Source: a virus
Length of the DNA: 39,694 nucleotides
Virus record (IMG/VR): IMGVR_UViG_3300043436_004340
Coordinates: 1 to 39,694 of that record
Direction: 5' to 3' (one strand)
This document shows, piece by piece, positions 1 through 8,576 of this stretch. The notes beneath the pieces were generated by a model. It had not been told where the DNA came from, did not search any database, and saw only the letters and a program-made list of their open reading frames with translations. Numbering within the stretch: position 1 is the stretch's first letter; every line of letters begins with the position of its first letter. A program made the position numbers and the translations under genes.

Positions 1-127
1 TCTTGGTCAAGTAGATGACATTGCCGAAATCTACACTAAACTAAGAAATGGAGATGACGCTATGGCTCAAGTGTTTCGGACAGCATTAAATAACACACCC
101 TATGCTAATCTGTTTTACACAAGAACC
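1..127. repeat. Terminal overlap, left copy
   Basis: Bases 1-127 are identical to the last 127 bases of the window. An exact 127-base repeat equals a commonly used assembly k-mer, so this is most likely the overlap left when a circular or circularly permuted genome was assembled, not a biological terminal repeat. It lies inside a coding sequence, which also argues against a packaging terminus. Confidence 0.95.
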
Positions 128-259
128 GCTTTAGACTATCTTTTTCTTTATCAACTTCAGGAATCTATAAACCCTGGTTATCTCCGTAGGATGGAAGCGC
201 GAGCTGAGTCTGAAAGTGGCCAACAGTTTATGTTCCCACCAAGTCAAATTGTGCGCTAA
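2..259 (+). CDS. Large internal virion (ejection) protein, C-terminal end
   Basis: This is the last 85 codons of the gene that starts at 37313 and crosses the contig join; joined, the protein is 837 residues. The stretch NLFYTRTALDYL followed by PGYLRRMEARAE and GQQF is the typical ending of the largest ejection protein of many podoviruses. The apparent start at 62 is an internal Met. The tail fibre gene begins 3 bp after the stop, which fits the usual ejection protein to fibre order. Confidence 0.85.
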   Translation, partial: LGQVDDIAEIYTKLRNGDDAMAQVFRTALNNTPYANLFYTRTALDYLFLYQLQESINPGYLRRMEARAESESGQQFMFPPSQIVR

Positions 260-262
260 CTT

Positions 263-1654
263 ATGAGTTTAACAACTACAACAAACAAGCAGCAGTATAC
301 CGCCAATGGTAGCACTACGGCTTTTTCGTTTCCATATAAGTTTAATGCAAACTCTCATCTTGTTGTTGTACTTACTAATCTCACAACGGGAGTTAGTACT
401 ACGCAGGTAATTGTAACTGACTACACAGTTGCCGGCGCAGGCAATCCTGCTGGAGGCACAGTAACTTTTGTTACGGCTCCTGCTGATGCTCTTAGAGTTA
501 CAATTACTCGTGAAGTTCCTTATACACAGGAAGTTGATTATCAGCCTGATGATGATTTTCCGGCTGAGGTCCACGAAGCGGCTCTTGACAAGTTGACCAT
601 GATTGGTCAGCAGTTAAACACGGAGTTTGACTACGCTCTTAAGCAACCAACCACTGATGCAAATCCTATGGGGATATTGCCAGCGGCTTCTGTCCGAGCA
701 AACAAGTACTTGGTGTTTGATGCTAATGGCAATCCTCAAGCAACGGCTTCTACATCTGCAGCTTCAGACGTTGTCAATGGCTCGGTAACTCCTATAAAAC
801 TTTCTACTGGCGGACCCAGTTGGGACGCAAGCGGTACCGTAACTGCAACATCATTTGTTGCGGGAAACGTAGGCATTGGGACAAGTTCGCCTGTTTCTAA
901 CCTTGAAATTAAAGATGGAACACGATCTTTAAGAATTGACGCAAATCTTAGCCCTACTGGAAATACCTATATTTCAGCATCGGGATCAACCGATGGTCTT
1001 CTTATTGGAACAAGTGATGCAAAATCAGTTAGTTGTTATACTAACAACACTTTGCGTTTGAGCGTTGAATCAACCGGCAGAATCAACACCCAATCTAACC
1101 CGATCACAAACTGCCCAACCACGGCAAAGGCGTGGGTTAATTTTGACGGAACAACACCAGTAACAACTTCGGGTGGAACTTACAACAGAAGTCAAACCAC
1201 AGTAACGGTTACAACAAACTCAGCTCACGGTATGTCAACTGGCTCTAATGTTCTAATAACTGCCGCAACTGATAGTGGATTGGTCACACTTTTCCCAAAT
1301 TTTGTCACCATCACATTTATTTCAACTACGCAATTCTCATTTACCACGGCATCAAATGGAACACCATTTGGGGTTATAGCTGTAACCCCACAATCAATAC
1401 GGTCCGCCTACAACGTTTCGTCCATCACGAAGAACGGGACAGGCGATTACACAATCAACTTTGCAACGCCTATGGCAAATGCAAATTATTTGGTATCCGG
1501 TTGCCCAGATTCTCTGACAGGTAATTCAGTTGTATTTAGAACTGCTGATTCTAGTACGCCACGGTCTACTACATCCGTGCGAGTTCAAACACTTTCAACA
1601 ACATTTGCGCAAGTAAATTCTACGATTGTACAACTCCAAGTTTTTGGTAACTAA
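263..1654 (+). CDS. Tail fibre protein
   Basis: 463 residues. The N-terminal ~150 residues match the virion-anchoring domain of podovirus tail fibres: a YTANGSTTAFSFPYKF start, a beta-rich segment, TITREVPYTQEVDYQPDDDFPAEVHE, then a helical LDKLTMIGQQL segment. The middle carries the VGIGTSSP motif common in phage fibre and stem proteins. The C-terminal ~170 residues are Ser/Thr/Asn-rich beta structure and probably form the receptor-binding tip. No chaperone or endosialidase cleavage domain is seen. It follows the ejection protein with almost no gap and lacks a clear Shine-Dalgarno, so translation is probably coupled. Confidence 0.85.
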   Translation: MSLTTTTNKQQYTANGSTTAFSFPYKFNANSHLVVVLTNLTTGVSTTQVIVTDYTVAGAGNPAGGTVTFVTAPADALRVTITREVPYTQEVDYQPDDDFPAEVHEAALDKLTMIGQQLNTEFDYALKQPTTDANPMGILPAASVRANKYLVFDANGNPQATASTSAASDVVNGSVTPIKLSTGGPSWDASGTVTATSFVAGNVGIGTSSPVSNLEIKDGTRSLRIDANLSPTGNTYISASGSTDGLLIGTSDAKSVSCYTNNTLRLSVESTGRINTQSNPITNCPTTAKAWVNFDGTTPVTTSGGTYNRSQTTVTVTTNSAHGMSTGSNVLITAATDSGLVTLFPNFVTITFISTTQFSFTTASNGTPFGVIAVTPQSIRSAYNVSSITKNGTGDYTINFATPMANANYLVSGCPDSLTGNSVVFRTADSSTPRSTTSVRVQTLSTTFAQVNSTIVQLQVFGN

Positions 1655-1658
1655 TCTC

Positions 1659-2069
1659 ATGCCATTTATTACCTACCCCCAAGCTAACGGACAAGTTGCA
1701 GTCATCATCCCAACGGGTGACGTGCAGGACTGCATCAAAGATGTTCCAGCAGGCCTGCCCTACAAGATTGTGGAGTCGCTTAGCATAGATGACAATTACT
1801 TTAATGCCTATGACTACTCCAAGGAGTTAGGTGCAGAGGTCAATATTAACAAAGCAAAGTTGATCCACCTTGACAAGTTCCGCGAAGCTCGCAAACCCCT
1901 CCTCTTAAAGCTGGATGTTGACTACATGAAGGCTATTGAAATTGAAGACACTGTAAAAGCGTCAGAAATTGCGGTTGCCAAGCAGGCTTTGCGAGACGTT
2001 ACTAAAATCACGCTCCCTGATACTCTGCCCGAGATCAAAGCAACGTGGCCCACGATTCTTGAACCATGA
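1659..2069 (+). CDS. Putative tail-fibre-associated (assembly chaperone-like) protein
   Basis: 136 residues from the ATG at 1659, 4 bp after the fibre stop. An earlier in-frame Met at 1626 would overlap the fibre and adds an unlikely N-terminus. The ending, with TLPEIKATWPTIL after a helical region rich in Ala/Lys, resembles small proteins encoded after fibre genes in many phages and sometimes annotated as tail fibre assembly proteins. Position directly behind the fibre supports that role, but I see no diagnostic motif. It overlaps the next gene by ATGA. Confidence 0.5.
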   Translation: MPFITYPQANGQVAVIIPTGDVQDCIKDVPAGLPYKIVESLSIDDNYFNAYDYSKELGAEVNINKAKLIHLDKFREARKPLLLKLDVDYMKAIEIEDTVKASEIAVAKQALRDVTKITLPDTLPEIKATWPTILEP

Positions 2070-2314
2070 GTACTGAAGAAAAGGACGAAATCTTAGCAAG
2101 TTTATCTACACTCATTGGAATAGCTAAGTGGCTTGGTGGCGCTTCTTTCTTGGCTCTTTGCGGACTTATTCTTGTTATTGTTGCTGATCACTACGAGCAA
2201 CAAGTAATTAAAAGCGATGTTCACTGGATGAGACCCAGAGTTGAGCAGCTTTGGTATCAAAATAAAAGCAGTGTAAAAGATGTATCTGTTACATCAAAAG
2301 AACCAAGTGCTTAA
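2066..2314 (+). CDS. Small single-pass membrane protein
   Basis: 82 residues with one hydrophobic segment at about residues 18-42, an acidic N-terminus (MSTEEKDE) and a hydrophilic C-terminal half. The start overlaps the preceding stop (ATGA). Candidates are a second holin, an antiholin or an inner-membrane spanin-like protein, but it lies 2.5 kb from the holin/endolysin pair and has no long coiled coil. Function unknown. Confidence 0.6.
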   Translation: MSTEEKDEILASLSTLIGIAKWLGGASFLALCGLILVIVADHYEQQVIKSDVHWMRPRVEQLWYQNKSSVKDVSVTSKEPSA

Positions 2315-2620
2315 ATGGCCTACACTTCTGATGATCGGTTAATAACGGCATCTCAAGCATTTGATGGTGTACTTACTGTAGGAACCTTTACTAGTTTAAC
2401 TTCAGCAGTTATTAGAGACGCAAACCCTCAAAGAACAATGCTCACTGTTTTTAATCAAGGCCCTGGAGTGTTGTACGTGCTTTACGGTTCGGGGACCGTG
2501 AGCACTTCAAACTACTCTGTAAAACTTTTTAAAGACAGTACTTTAGAAATTCCTTTCTATCAAGGCGTAGTAGCTGGAAAGTATGAAGTAGCAAGTACCG
2601 CCAAAGTAACCGAACTGTAA
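2315..2620 (+). CDS. Hypothetical small beta-rich virion protein
   Basis: 101 residues, starting directly after the previous stop with no intergenic base. It is beta-rich, with a hydrophobic core strand around NPQRTMLTVFNQGPGVLYVLYG, cited here only by its first part NPQRTMLTVF. Similar short proteins occur in the fibre/decoration region of environmental phages and may decorate the head or tail. The location among structural genes supports a virion role; no enzymatic motif is visible. Confidence 0.55.
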   Translation: MAYTSDDRLITASQAFDGVLTVGTFTSLTSAVIRDANPQRTMLTVFNQGPGVLYVLYGSGTVSTSNYSVKLFKDSTLEIPFYQGVVAGKYEVASTAKVTEL

Positions 2621-2621
2621 T

Positions 2622-3044
2622 ATGCCTATTTATCCGCAATCAGCCGGTTCAGTAATATTTTCAGAGGTCGTTGTTGATAATATAACGATAACCTCTGGGC
2701 AGATAAAGTATACGCCATCTGGTGGTAGTGAGCAGACTTATCAACTTCCAGACGTTGGAGGAACTTTTGCACTTACAAGTGATAAGATAGCAAAAAGAAT
2801 ATTTCAAGGTTTTACAGTAAGTGAATACGACACTATGATACCTAGTTATTCAGGAGACACCGTAACTTCATTTACATTAAAAAGCGGCGGTACCTCAGGA
2901 ACAACAACCAATATTATTGCGTTAAACTACACCGGAGATTCTTTAACATCAAAGGTATTAAAAGCTTCAGATGGAACAACAGTGCTAAATACGTATACTT
3001 TCTCATACAGCGGTTCAACGCTAGTATCTAAAGTTTTAACTTAA
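2622..3044 (+). CDS. Hypothetical structural protein
   Basis: 140 residues, low in Cys/Trp and rich in Ser, Thr, Gly and Val. The N-terminal GSVIFSEVVVDNITI and the YTPSGGSEQTYQLPDVGGTF segment resemble short tail or baseplate appendage proteins that precede variable tips. The C-terminal half has repeated beta-strand-like YTGDSLTSKVL / YSGSTLVSKVL units. It lies in the run of appendage genes between fibre and lysis module. Function unknown. Confidence 0.5.
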   Translation: MPIYPQSAGSVIFSEVVVDNITITSGQIKYTPSGGSEQTYQLPDVGGTFALTSDKIAKRIFQGFTVSEYDTMIPSYSGDTVTSFTLKSGGTSGTTTNIIALNYTGDSLTSKVLKASDGTTVLNTYTFSYSGSTLVSKVLT

Positions 3045-3050
3045 ACCACC

Positions 3051-3266
3051 ATGAACGAACAAATCTCACTTGCATTCTCAGTTCAGCCTTTGGGCTACTC
3101 TTCCACTTCAATTAGCATCATCCCAACCAAGGAAGATGGATCGCTGAATACGGATGCCATTGCGTCTGTGAACATTGCATCTCCTGTTGCTGGATCTCCA
3201 GAGGCAGTCTTGATTGAGTCAATCTCTACAGCTCTGTCCGATTACAGGACAGCAAAAAGTATCTAA
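3051..3266 (+). CDS. Hypothetical 71-residue protein
   Basis: 71 residues, tightly spaced between two structural genes (6 bp and 2 bp gaps). It has a hydrophobic, Ser-rich N-terminal half and a C-terminal helix ending in SDYRTAKSI. Codon use resembles its neighbours. No family recognised; the packed context makes it likely real. Confidence 0.5.
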   Translation: MNEQISLAFSVQPLGYSSTSISIIPTKEDGSLNTDAIASVNIASPVAGSPEAVLIESISTALSDYRTAKSI

Positions 3267-3268
3267 TC

Positions 3269-4618
3269 ATGGCTACAAGATGGGCAGTCGCATCTGGTAA
3301 CTGGTCTTCCAATGCAACTTGGAATGGAACGTCGTCTATACCTGGCAACGGAGACACTGTTTATGCCAATGGCTTTAACGTAACAATCAACCAGAACGTA
3401 AGCATTGGTGGTGCAAACAATGTTTCTGTGAATGCAGGAAGTTTTTTAATTGGATCTCGTTATGTAATTACTTCTGTTGGTTCTACATCGTGGACTGCCA
3501 TAGGTGCTTCATCAAACAATGTTGGCGTAATATTCGTTGCAACTGGAGTTGGATCTGGAACAGGAGTTGCGTCAACAGTTGCAAGCATTAACACAGCGGC
3601 TATTGCGTCCATTCCTATTTCCGCTGGTGGATCATTTACCCTTGCTGACACTTACACACTTACCGCTGATATTTTTGCAGGGACAACCGCTGGTCTAATA
3701 TTTTCTGCAAACTCTCCTGCTGTTGCTTCAGTTGTCGGAAATGTAACGTCATCAAGCCCCGCTGGATCGCACGGAATTTCTATAACTGGAACTGGAACCC
3801 TCAATGTTACTGGGACTGTTGTAGGAACAAACGGAGGAGTAAATGCCGTGGGCATTAATAATGCTTCTTCTGGAACTTTAAATCTTACTGGCAATGCAAC
3901 TGGAGGAACGTCAACTAATACATACGGAGTTGCCAATGCCTCAACAGGAACGGTCGTTATGGTTGGGAATGCGTTTGCTATTGCTTCAACAAACACCTCT
4001 GCCGCAGTTGCTAATCTATCAACTGGTTCGGTTACAATTACTGGCAACCTAACTGCTGGAAATGTTTCAGCTGGCGTTACATCTAACTCTGCTGGAACAA
4101 TAACCATTATTGGAAATGTAACTGCTTCTACAAGTTCAGTTGGTCTCAATTCAAACAATGCTAGTGCCACAAATAGGATTTCTGGATCAACATTTGATTC
4201 AGCAAATGGATATGTTGCCATTAATTGCCAGAGATTATTTCTGAACACTTCTGTAACAAATGGCGAAATTCGAAGATCACTAAATGGAACTTCTACATTC
4301 CAGACATTCTACACAGCAGACTTTTCTGGATTTGGACAACCTTCTATTACTGATGTGCGTTCTGGCGTAAGCTATGCAGCAGGAGCATTAACAGGAACCG
4401 CTGCTATACCAGCCGCTGGTAGCGTTGCCCTTGGTGTGCCAGTAGATGCAACAACTGGAACCGCCGTCCTAACAGCCGCAAACGTGCAGACAGCACTTAC
4501 TTCGCAGGGTCTAACAACTGGTAGGGCATCAAACCTTGATAACCTTAATGCTGCCATTACAACAAGAAGCACTCTTACAAAGGCAGACATTACTAACGCG
4601 GTCATTCCACTAGTCTAA
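3269..4618 (+). CDS. Repetitive beta-solenoid-like virion adhesin
   Basis: 449 residues. The start MATRWAVASGNWSSNATWNG resembles the N-terminus of extended phage structural proteins with a parallel beta fold. Residues ~57-100 form a compact domain with the pattern SRYVITSVG...TAIGA...VGVIFVATG...GTG, which recurs as an insert in many unrelated phage structural proteins. Residues ~150-310 are degenerate units built around NASTGTLNLTGN-like strands, consistent with a solenoid. The C-terminal LTTGRASNLDNLNAAITTRS motif is also common in phage appendages. Likely a second receptor-binding or decoration protein. The antisense open frame at 3652-4248 is a by-product of the repeats. Confidence 0.65.
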   Translation: MATRWAVASGNWSSNATWNGTSSIPGNGDTVYANGFNVTINQNVSIGGANNVSVNAGSFLIGSRYVITSVGSTSWTAIGASSNNVGVIFVATGVGSGTGVASTVASINTAAIASIPISAGGSFTLADTYTLTADIFAGTTAGLIFSANSPAVASVVGNVTSSSPAGSHGISITGTGTLNVTGTVVGTNGGVNAVGINNASSGTLNLTGNATGGTSTNTYGVANASTGTVVMVGNAFAIASTNTSAAVANLSTGSVTITGNLTAGNVSAGVTSNSAGTITIIGNVTASTSSVGLNSNNASATNRISGSTFDSANGYVAINCQRLFLNTSVTNGEIRRSLNGTSTFQTFYTADFSGFGQPSITDVRSGVSYAAGALTGTAAIPAAGSVALGVPVDATTGTAVLTAANVQTALTSQGLTTGRASNLDNLNAAITTRSTLTKADITNAVIPLV

Positions 4619-4622
4619 ACTT

Positions 4623-5024
4623 ATGTACGACGTTCCTTCAATGATTGCCGCGGGCCTTAAGATTATTGACAAGGTTATTCCAGATGCTGACGCAAAAAAC
4701 CGTGCAAAAGAAGCGTGGGAACTTGAAGTAATTCAAATTGCACAAGCCGAGTCTGAGGCACAAGCTAAAACAAATACGGCAGAAGCTTTAAGCAAAGATC
4801 CGTTTACATCTCGCTGGCGTCCCTTTGTTGGTTGGGTTTGTGGGTGTGCTTTTGCTTGGATGTGCGTGGGTCAACCTGTTTTTTCTTGGGTATATACCTT
4901 GACTACAAAGCAACCAGCCCCTGTAATACCTCTTCCTACGGATCTTCTTATGACCACGCTTCTTGGTATGCTTGGTCTTGGTACACTAAGAACCTTTGAA
5001 AAACTCCGCGGAGCTTCTAAATAA
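4623..5024 (+). CDS. Holin, GTA_holin_3TM-like
   Basis: 133 residues. After a helical N-terminus rich in Ala/Glu/Lys come DPFTSRWRPFVGW, a hydrophobic segment (~residues 70-93) and a second one (~105-124) ending in TLRTFEKLRG. This is the layout of the 3-TM holin family found in gene transfer agents and many phages. It should form lethal membrane lesions that release the endolysin. Its stop overlaps the endolysin start as TAATG, forming a holin/endolysin cassette. Confidence 0.8.
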   Translation: MYDVPSMIAAGLKIIDKVIPDADAKNRAKEAWELEVIQIAQAESEAQAKTNTAEALSKDPFTSRWRPFVGWVCGCAFAWMCVGQPVFSWVYTLTTKQPAPVIPLPTDLLMTTLLGMLGLGTLRTFEKLRGASK

Positions 5025-5473
5025 TGATTACATTGGCTGCTGCTAAAAAGATTTCACTTGCAAAAATAGACACTCTTAAACCAGACTTTGCCACTCGGGT
5101 TTTTGAATGGTACAATGCAATGACAGAGGCTGGATTTAATCCATACATTTACTGCGGTCTGCGGTCCGAGGCAGAGCAAAATGAACTTTATAAAATCGGC
5201 CGTGATCTTCCTGGCCACAAGGTTACTAACGCTCGCGGCGGACAATCGTTCCATAACTACGGTAGAGCCTTTGACTGGGTGCCGCTAATCGTTAACAAAA
5301 AGAATCCGCAAATGTTTGAAGCTGCTTGGTCAAATAATTATGCTTATGAACAAGGTCAGTTTACCGCGGTCAAACATCATTTGCGCTGGCTTAGTTGGGA
5401 AACCCCCCACCTTGAAGATGCAAACTTTAAGGATTGGAAGGATCTTCAGGCGTCTTCAAAGAAGAAGAACTGA
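5024..5473 (+). CDS. Endolysin, M15 family peptidase
   Basis: 149 residues. It has the zinc-peptidase M15 signature SFHNYGRAFD (His77, Asp84), preceded by CGLRSEAEQNELY (Arg47 in the substrate-binding motif) and followed by the catalytic/zinc segment ETPHLED (Glu126, His129). Members cleave L-Ala-D-Glu or D-Ala bonds in peptidoglycan. Length and single-domain layout are typical of globular endolysins of phages of Gram-negative hosts. No signal peptide is seen, so it depends on the holin encoded just upstream. It is the last gene of the rightward block and its end overlaps a leftward frame by 47 bp. Confidence 0.85.
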   Translation: MITLAAAKKISLAKIDTLKPDFATRVFEWYNAMTEAGFNPYIYCGLRSEAEQNELYKIGRDLPGHKVTNARGGQSFHNYGRAFDWVPLIVNKKNPQMFEAAWSNNYAYEQGQFTAVKHHLRWLSWETPHLEDANFKDWKDLQASSKKKN

Positions 5474-5705
5474 GGATATAGTTGCCGACTTTTAACGTAT
5501 ACTTAAAGTCAGAAGATACGGTTACGTTGCCAACGTTAAGACTTGTAGATCCGTTGTCCCAAGCAATACAGTTGCCGACAATAAGCCCGCTGTTTTCTTC
5601 AGTTGTTGGAGCACCAAAGTCGTCAGCTAAGCAGATCGCGCCAAGTGTCAAGTAAGTTAGTAGCAAGATCGCGCTTGCCTTTAATCGCGGAGAGTATTTT
5701 TTCAT
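5427..5705 (-). CDS. Small secreted protein, overlapping both neighbours
   Basis: 92 residues from the ATG at 5705; a longer frame starts at 5759 but hides the signal peptide. The N-terminus MKKYSPRLKASAILLLTYLT is a classic Sec signal: basic start, hydrophobic core, then a polar C-region with a possible cut after CLA. No good lipobox precedes the Cys. The mature part is short, Ser/Gly/Val-rich and beta-like. It overlaps the helicase end by 83 bp and the endolysin end by 47 bp. Without a clear Shine-Dalgarno it could be spurious, but the signal sequence is convincing. A spanin-like or envelope role is only a guess. Confidence 0.45.
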   Translation of the reverse strand: MKKYSPRLKASAILLLTYLTLGAICLADDFGAPTTEENSGLIVGNCIAWDNGSTSLNVGNVTVSSDFKYTLKVGNYILSSSSLKTPEDPSNP

Positions 5706-7053
5706 CGACTGTATTTTGACACACCAGATCAATATAAAGAACAGAGTTGTTTTGACCAATTCTATGGGCTCGATCTTCAGATTGTAGTCTGGTTTCTAAA
5801 CTGTAACTGTTACTGTAGTAGATTACCGTGGTTGCTGCTGTCAGTGTAATACCAAAACCGCCGGCTGAGGGCGTACCTAAGAAGAAACGGGCGTTTCCAC
5901 CTTGAAAAGCGTCTATGGCTTTTACCCGTTCCTGTGTAGACGTACCCCCTGTGTAGCGTACCACTGACTCTTTGCCATAGACCTCTGTCAGCTTTTCATA
6001 AACCTGCCTGATGTCATCTCGGTAGTTAGCCCAAATAATAACTTTACCAGTAGTTTCTTCAACAGCATCAAGCAACTCACTAACTCGGTTGTTAGGCAAA
6101 GCCACTGTTGTACCGTCGTCCATGGTTACATGGCCGCAGACAACTTGATGAAGCCGAAGAAGTTGGGTGAGAACAATTGGCGCAGTAAGTAACTTACCCT
6201 GTAATACGGCAACGGCTTGCTCCTTAATCTTTTTGTAAGCGGAGGTTTGCTCAAGTGTCATTTCAACGTACCGAGTTGTGTACATCTTATCAGGAAGGTT
6301 AAGACATTCGGCCTTGGTAATACGATAGCCGTGCTTGCTAATTAACCCCTGTAATTCGTCCATGTTTCGATAACCCATAATCTTAGGGTAGGTCCGTGGA
6401 CCTGCGCGCATGTGGACAATCTCGGCATAGTGGTTTCTAAAAGCATAAAAGCTAGCATTGCCGATAATATAAGGATCAAGCAACTTAAACTGGCTATACA
6501 TGTCTAGTGGTGAGTTAGTTACCGGAGACCCTGTCATAATGCGCCTGTACTTTGCAAGCGTAGACATCTTAATAAGGGCCTTGGTCCGTGCTGCCGAAGG
6601 AGACTTAATGGTTGTTGACTCATCAATGGCAAGCATACACCGGCGTTTAGACAAAAACCATGTAGCAATCTTGGCTAGTCGTGCATGGCTCATGGCTTCA
6701 ACGTTCATTAGTAAAATGCTAAAGTCTTCTTGTGATTCAGAAAGGTACTGCATGTTAGCAAGGTTTTTCTTTTCTGATTCGCCGGCTTGCCACATCACTG
6801 TCCTTGGTTTTATGTGATCAGGAAGATGTGTTGGTAGTTCATTGTTCATCCAGTTGGCGTAAACGCCTTTAGGTGCAATGACAAGCAGGCCATTAATTTT
6901 CCCGTTATCGTACAAGTAAGATGCAGTATCAATAAGCACCTTGGTTTTGCCAGTGCCCATCTCCATAAATAATCCGTAGTTTTCTACGTCTTTACTTTTG
7001 TCCCAGCAATCTAGTTGATGGGCAAACGGTTTATGTTTAAAAGGATATTTCAT
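5623..7053 (-). CDS. SNF2-like superfamily 2 helicase
   Basis: 476 residues. Walker A is MEMGTGKTK (~residues 30-38), the DExx box is AIDEST (~142-147) and motif III is MTGSP (~173-177). The C-terminal RecA-like domain carries GTPSAGGFGITLTAAT and the SNF2-type motif VI SEDRAHRIGQ. Phage members of this group act in DNA replication or recombination by translocating on DNA. It is the last large gene of the leftward replication block and overlaps the UvrD-like gene by ATGA, so the two helicases are probably made together. Confidence 0.88.
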   Translation of the reverse strand: MKYPFKHKPFAHQLDCWDKSKDVENYGLFMEMGTGKTKVLIDTASYLYDNGKINGLLVIAPKGVYANWMNNELPTHLPDHIKPRTVMWQAGESEKKNLANMQYLSESQEDFSILLMNVEAMSHARLAKIATWFLSKRRCMLAIDESTTIKSPSAARTKALIKMSTLAKYRRIMTGSPVTNSPLDMYSQFKLLDPYIIGNASFYAFRNHYAEIVHMRAGPRTYPKIMGYRNMDELQGLISKHGYRITKAECLNLPDKMYTTRYVEMTLEQTSAYKKIKEQAVAVLQGKLLTAPIVLTQLLRLHQVVCGHVTMDDGTTVALPNNRVSELLDAVEETTGKVIIWANYRDDIRQVYEKLTEVYGKESVVRYTGGTSTQERVKAIDAFQGGNARFFLGTPSAGGFGITLTAATTVIYYSNSYSLETRLQSEDRAHRIGQNNSVLYIDLVCQNTVDEKILSAIKGKRDLATNLLDTWRDLLS

Positions 7054-8576
7054 AGATCTATGTATTGATTTGTTCGTGGTTTAAGTAATCCAAGACTTTG
7101 TTTTGCTCTAGTTATACCAACGTACCAGACTCGTCGTTCATCGTCGTTACAAGACGATAAAGATTCGTAAGCAATTGAAGCCATGTCAGTGATAAGAAGT
7201 ACGTGGTCTGCTTCTCCGCCTTTGGCTCCGTGGATCGTGGATAGTTTAATGTTTGGTTTACTGTTTAACTTATTTTTAACTTGCAGTGTTTTAAAGTAAT
7301 GCAACTCAATTGGTGAAATACGACTTAATGCTTCATACCAAGGAGCCGTGGTCTTAAGTCCGTAGACAGAGACTAACTGACTAAGGTTCACTGACTTATC
7401 GGGGGCCAACTTGGCAAGTGAGGCTCGTGACCCGTAAGTATAACCTTCTTTTGAAAACATCAGATCGTACGCGGTCAACGCTTCTGTAACTGTACAATAC
7501 GCCCCGTCAAGTAATTTATTCCATGCTCTAATTGCTATACCAGTTTCACCATTGACTAAGCAGTCCACTGTAGATTCATAGAGCAGTCCTTCGTTAATGC
7601 AGCGGTTTTGTATTGATTGCAACAGATACTGATTGCGCGCAAGGATTAACCAATTACCTGGACAGTCAAAGTCTACGTTGTCTAAGTCAATGTCATAACC
7701 TACATACCCCTCTGTGTTCCTAGGGTTCCAAGACTTTTCACGACGATTAGATACTTGGGTTATTTGATTGTTAGCAATCGCTGCAATCCTTGAAGGTACT
7801 CTATAACTTTGCTGAAGAATTTTTGTTTCTACTGTAGGCAATGAAATAAACTGTTCAATGTCTGCTCCTGCCCATCTAAAAATTGCCTGATCATCATCAC
7901 CGGCAATCCAAATTGATTCACTGTTTGCTGCTAACTTTTCTACTGCCTTCCATTGTAGTGCCGACAAATCTTGTGCTTCATCGATGATAAGTAATCTAAA
8001 AAAAGGAGCCTGTCCTTCAGCAGTAAAGACTGATAAAAGGTCATTGTAGTCGTAGAGGTCTTTTTCTTTTTTATATTCTTTGAGGGCTTTTTCAAGGATC
8101 TTGAGCGAGTCAAAGGAGACATTGTATCTTGCTTCATTGTCATATGTTTCGCGGAGATTGCACATCCGCATTCTTGTTAACTGTTCAAGAAACAAAAGAC
8201 GATCGCCTTCTGCTCCTCCCCAAGTTGTTGTGTGGTCTTCCCAAGATTGTTTACATTGAACATCTAAACCCAATAGATCACCAAGAGCCATATAGTCTCT
8301 AGGTCTCATTAGTTGTTTATGGTCAATGCCGAGTAATCTAAAACACAAACTGTGAAGAGTTCTAAAATACGGTAAACGATTCTCGTCAAACCCAAACTGC
8401 TTCATTGCTCTTTCTTTAGCTTCATTAGAAGCTTTACGAGTAAAAGCAATAAAGGCAATTTGTTCAGGTTCAACGCCAGAGGCTAATGCTTCACTAACTG
8501 TATTTAGTAATGTCGTTGTTTTCCCAGTCCCTGGTGGACCAAGAAGCAATCGCGTTTTACTAGATACTGACTGCAT
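7050..8576 (-). CDS. UvrD/Rep-like superfamily 1 DNA helicase
   Basis: 508 residues with a full set of SF1A motifs: Walker A LLGPPGTGKT (~11-20), motif Ia AFTRKASNEAKERA (~44-57), motif II LIIDEAQDL (~196-204), motif III GDDDQAIFRWAGAD, motif IV QQSYRVP, motif V STIHGAKGGEADHV and motif VI WYVGITRAKQSL. This is a 3'-5' DNA helicase/translocase, likely the replicative or recombination helicase since no DnaB-type helicase is present. Start and upstream stop overlap as TAATG with the primase gene. Confidence 0.92.
   Translation of the reverse strand: MQSVSSKTRLLLGPPGTGKTTTLLNTVSEALASGVEPEQIAFIAFTRKASNEAKERAMKQFGFDENRLPYFRTLHSLCFRLLGIDHKQLMRPRDYMALGDLLGLDVQCKQSWEDHTTTWGGAEGDRLLFLEQLTRMRMCNLRETYDNEARYNVSFDSLKILEKALKEYKKEKDLYDYNDLLSVFTAEGQAPFFRLLIIDEAQDLSALQWKAVEKLAANSESIWIAGDDDQAIFRWAGADIEQFISLPTVETKILQQSYRVPSRIAAIANNQITQVSNRREKSWNPRNTEGYVGYDIDLDNVDFDCPGNWLILARNQYLLQSIQNRCINEGLLYESTVDCLVNGETGIAIRAWNKLLDGAYCTVTEALTAYDLMFSKEGYTYGSRASLAKLAPDKSVNLSQLVSVYGLKTTAPWYEALSRISPIELHYFKTLQVKNKLNSKPNIKLSTIHGAKGGEADHVLLITDMASIAYESLSSCNDDERRVWYVGITRAKQSLGLLKPRTNQYIDL

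Noticed and set aside
1-127. Biological direct terminal repeat as in T7
   Set aside because: Exactly 127 bp, inside a gene, at an arbitrary cut; better explained as assembly overlap.
3652-4248. 198-residue open frame antisense to the repetitive adhesin
   Set aside because: Its sequence is a Pro/Val/Ala-rich mirror of Gly/Thr/Asn-rich repeats, with no start signal; a by-product of codon bias on the other strand.
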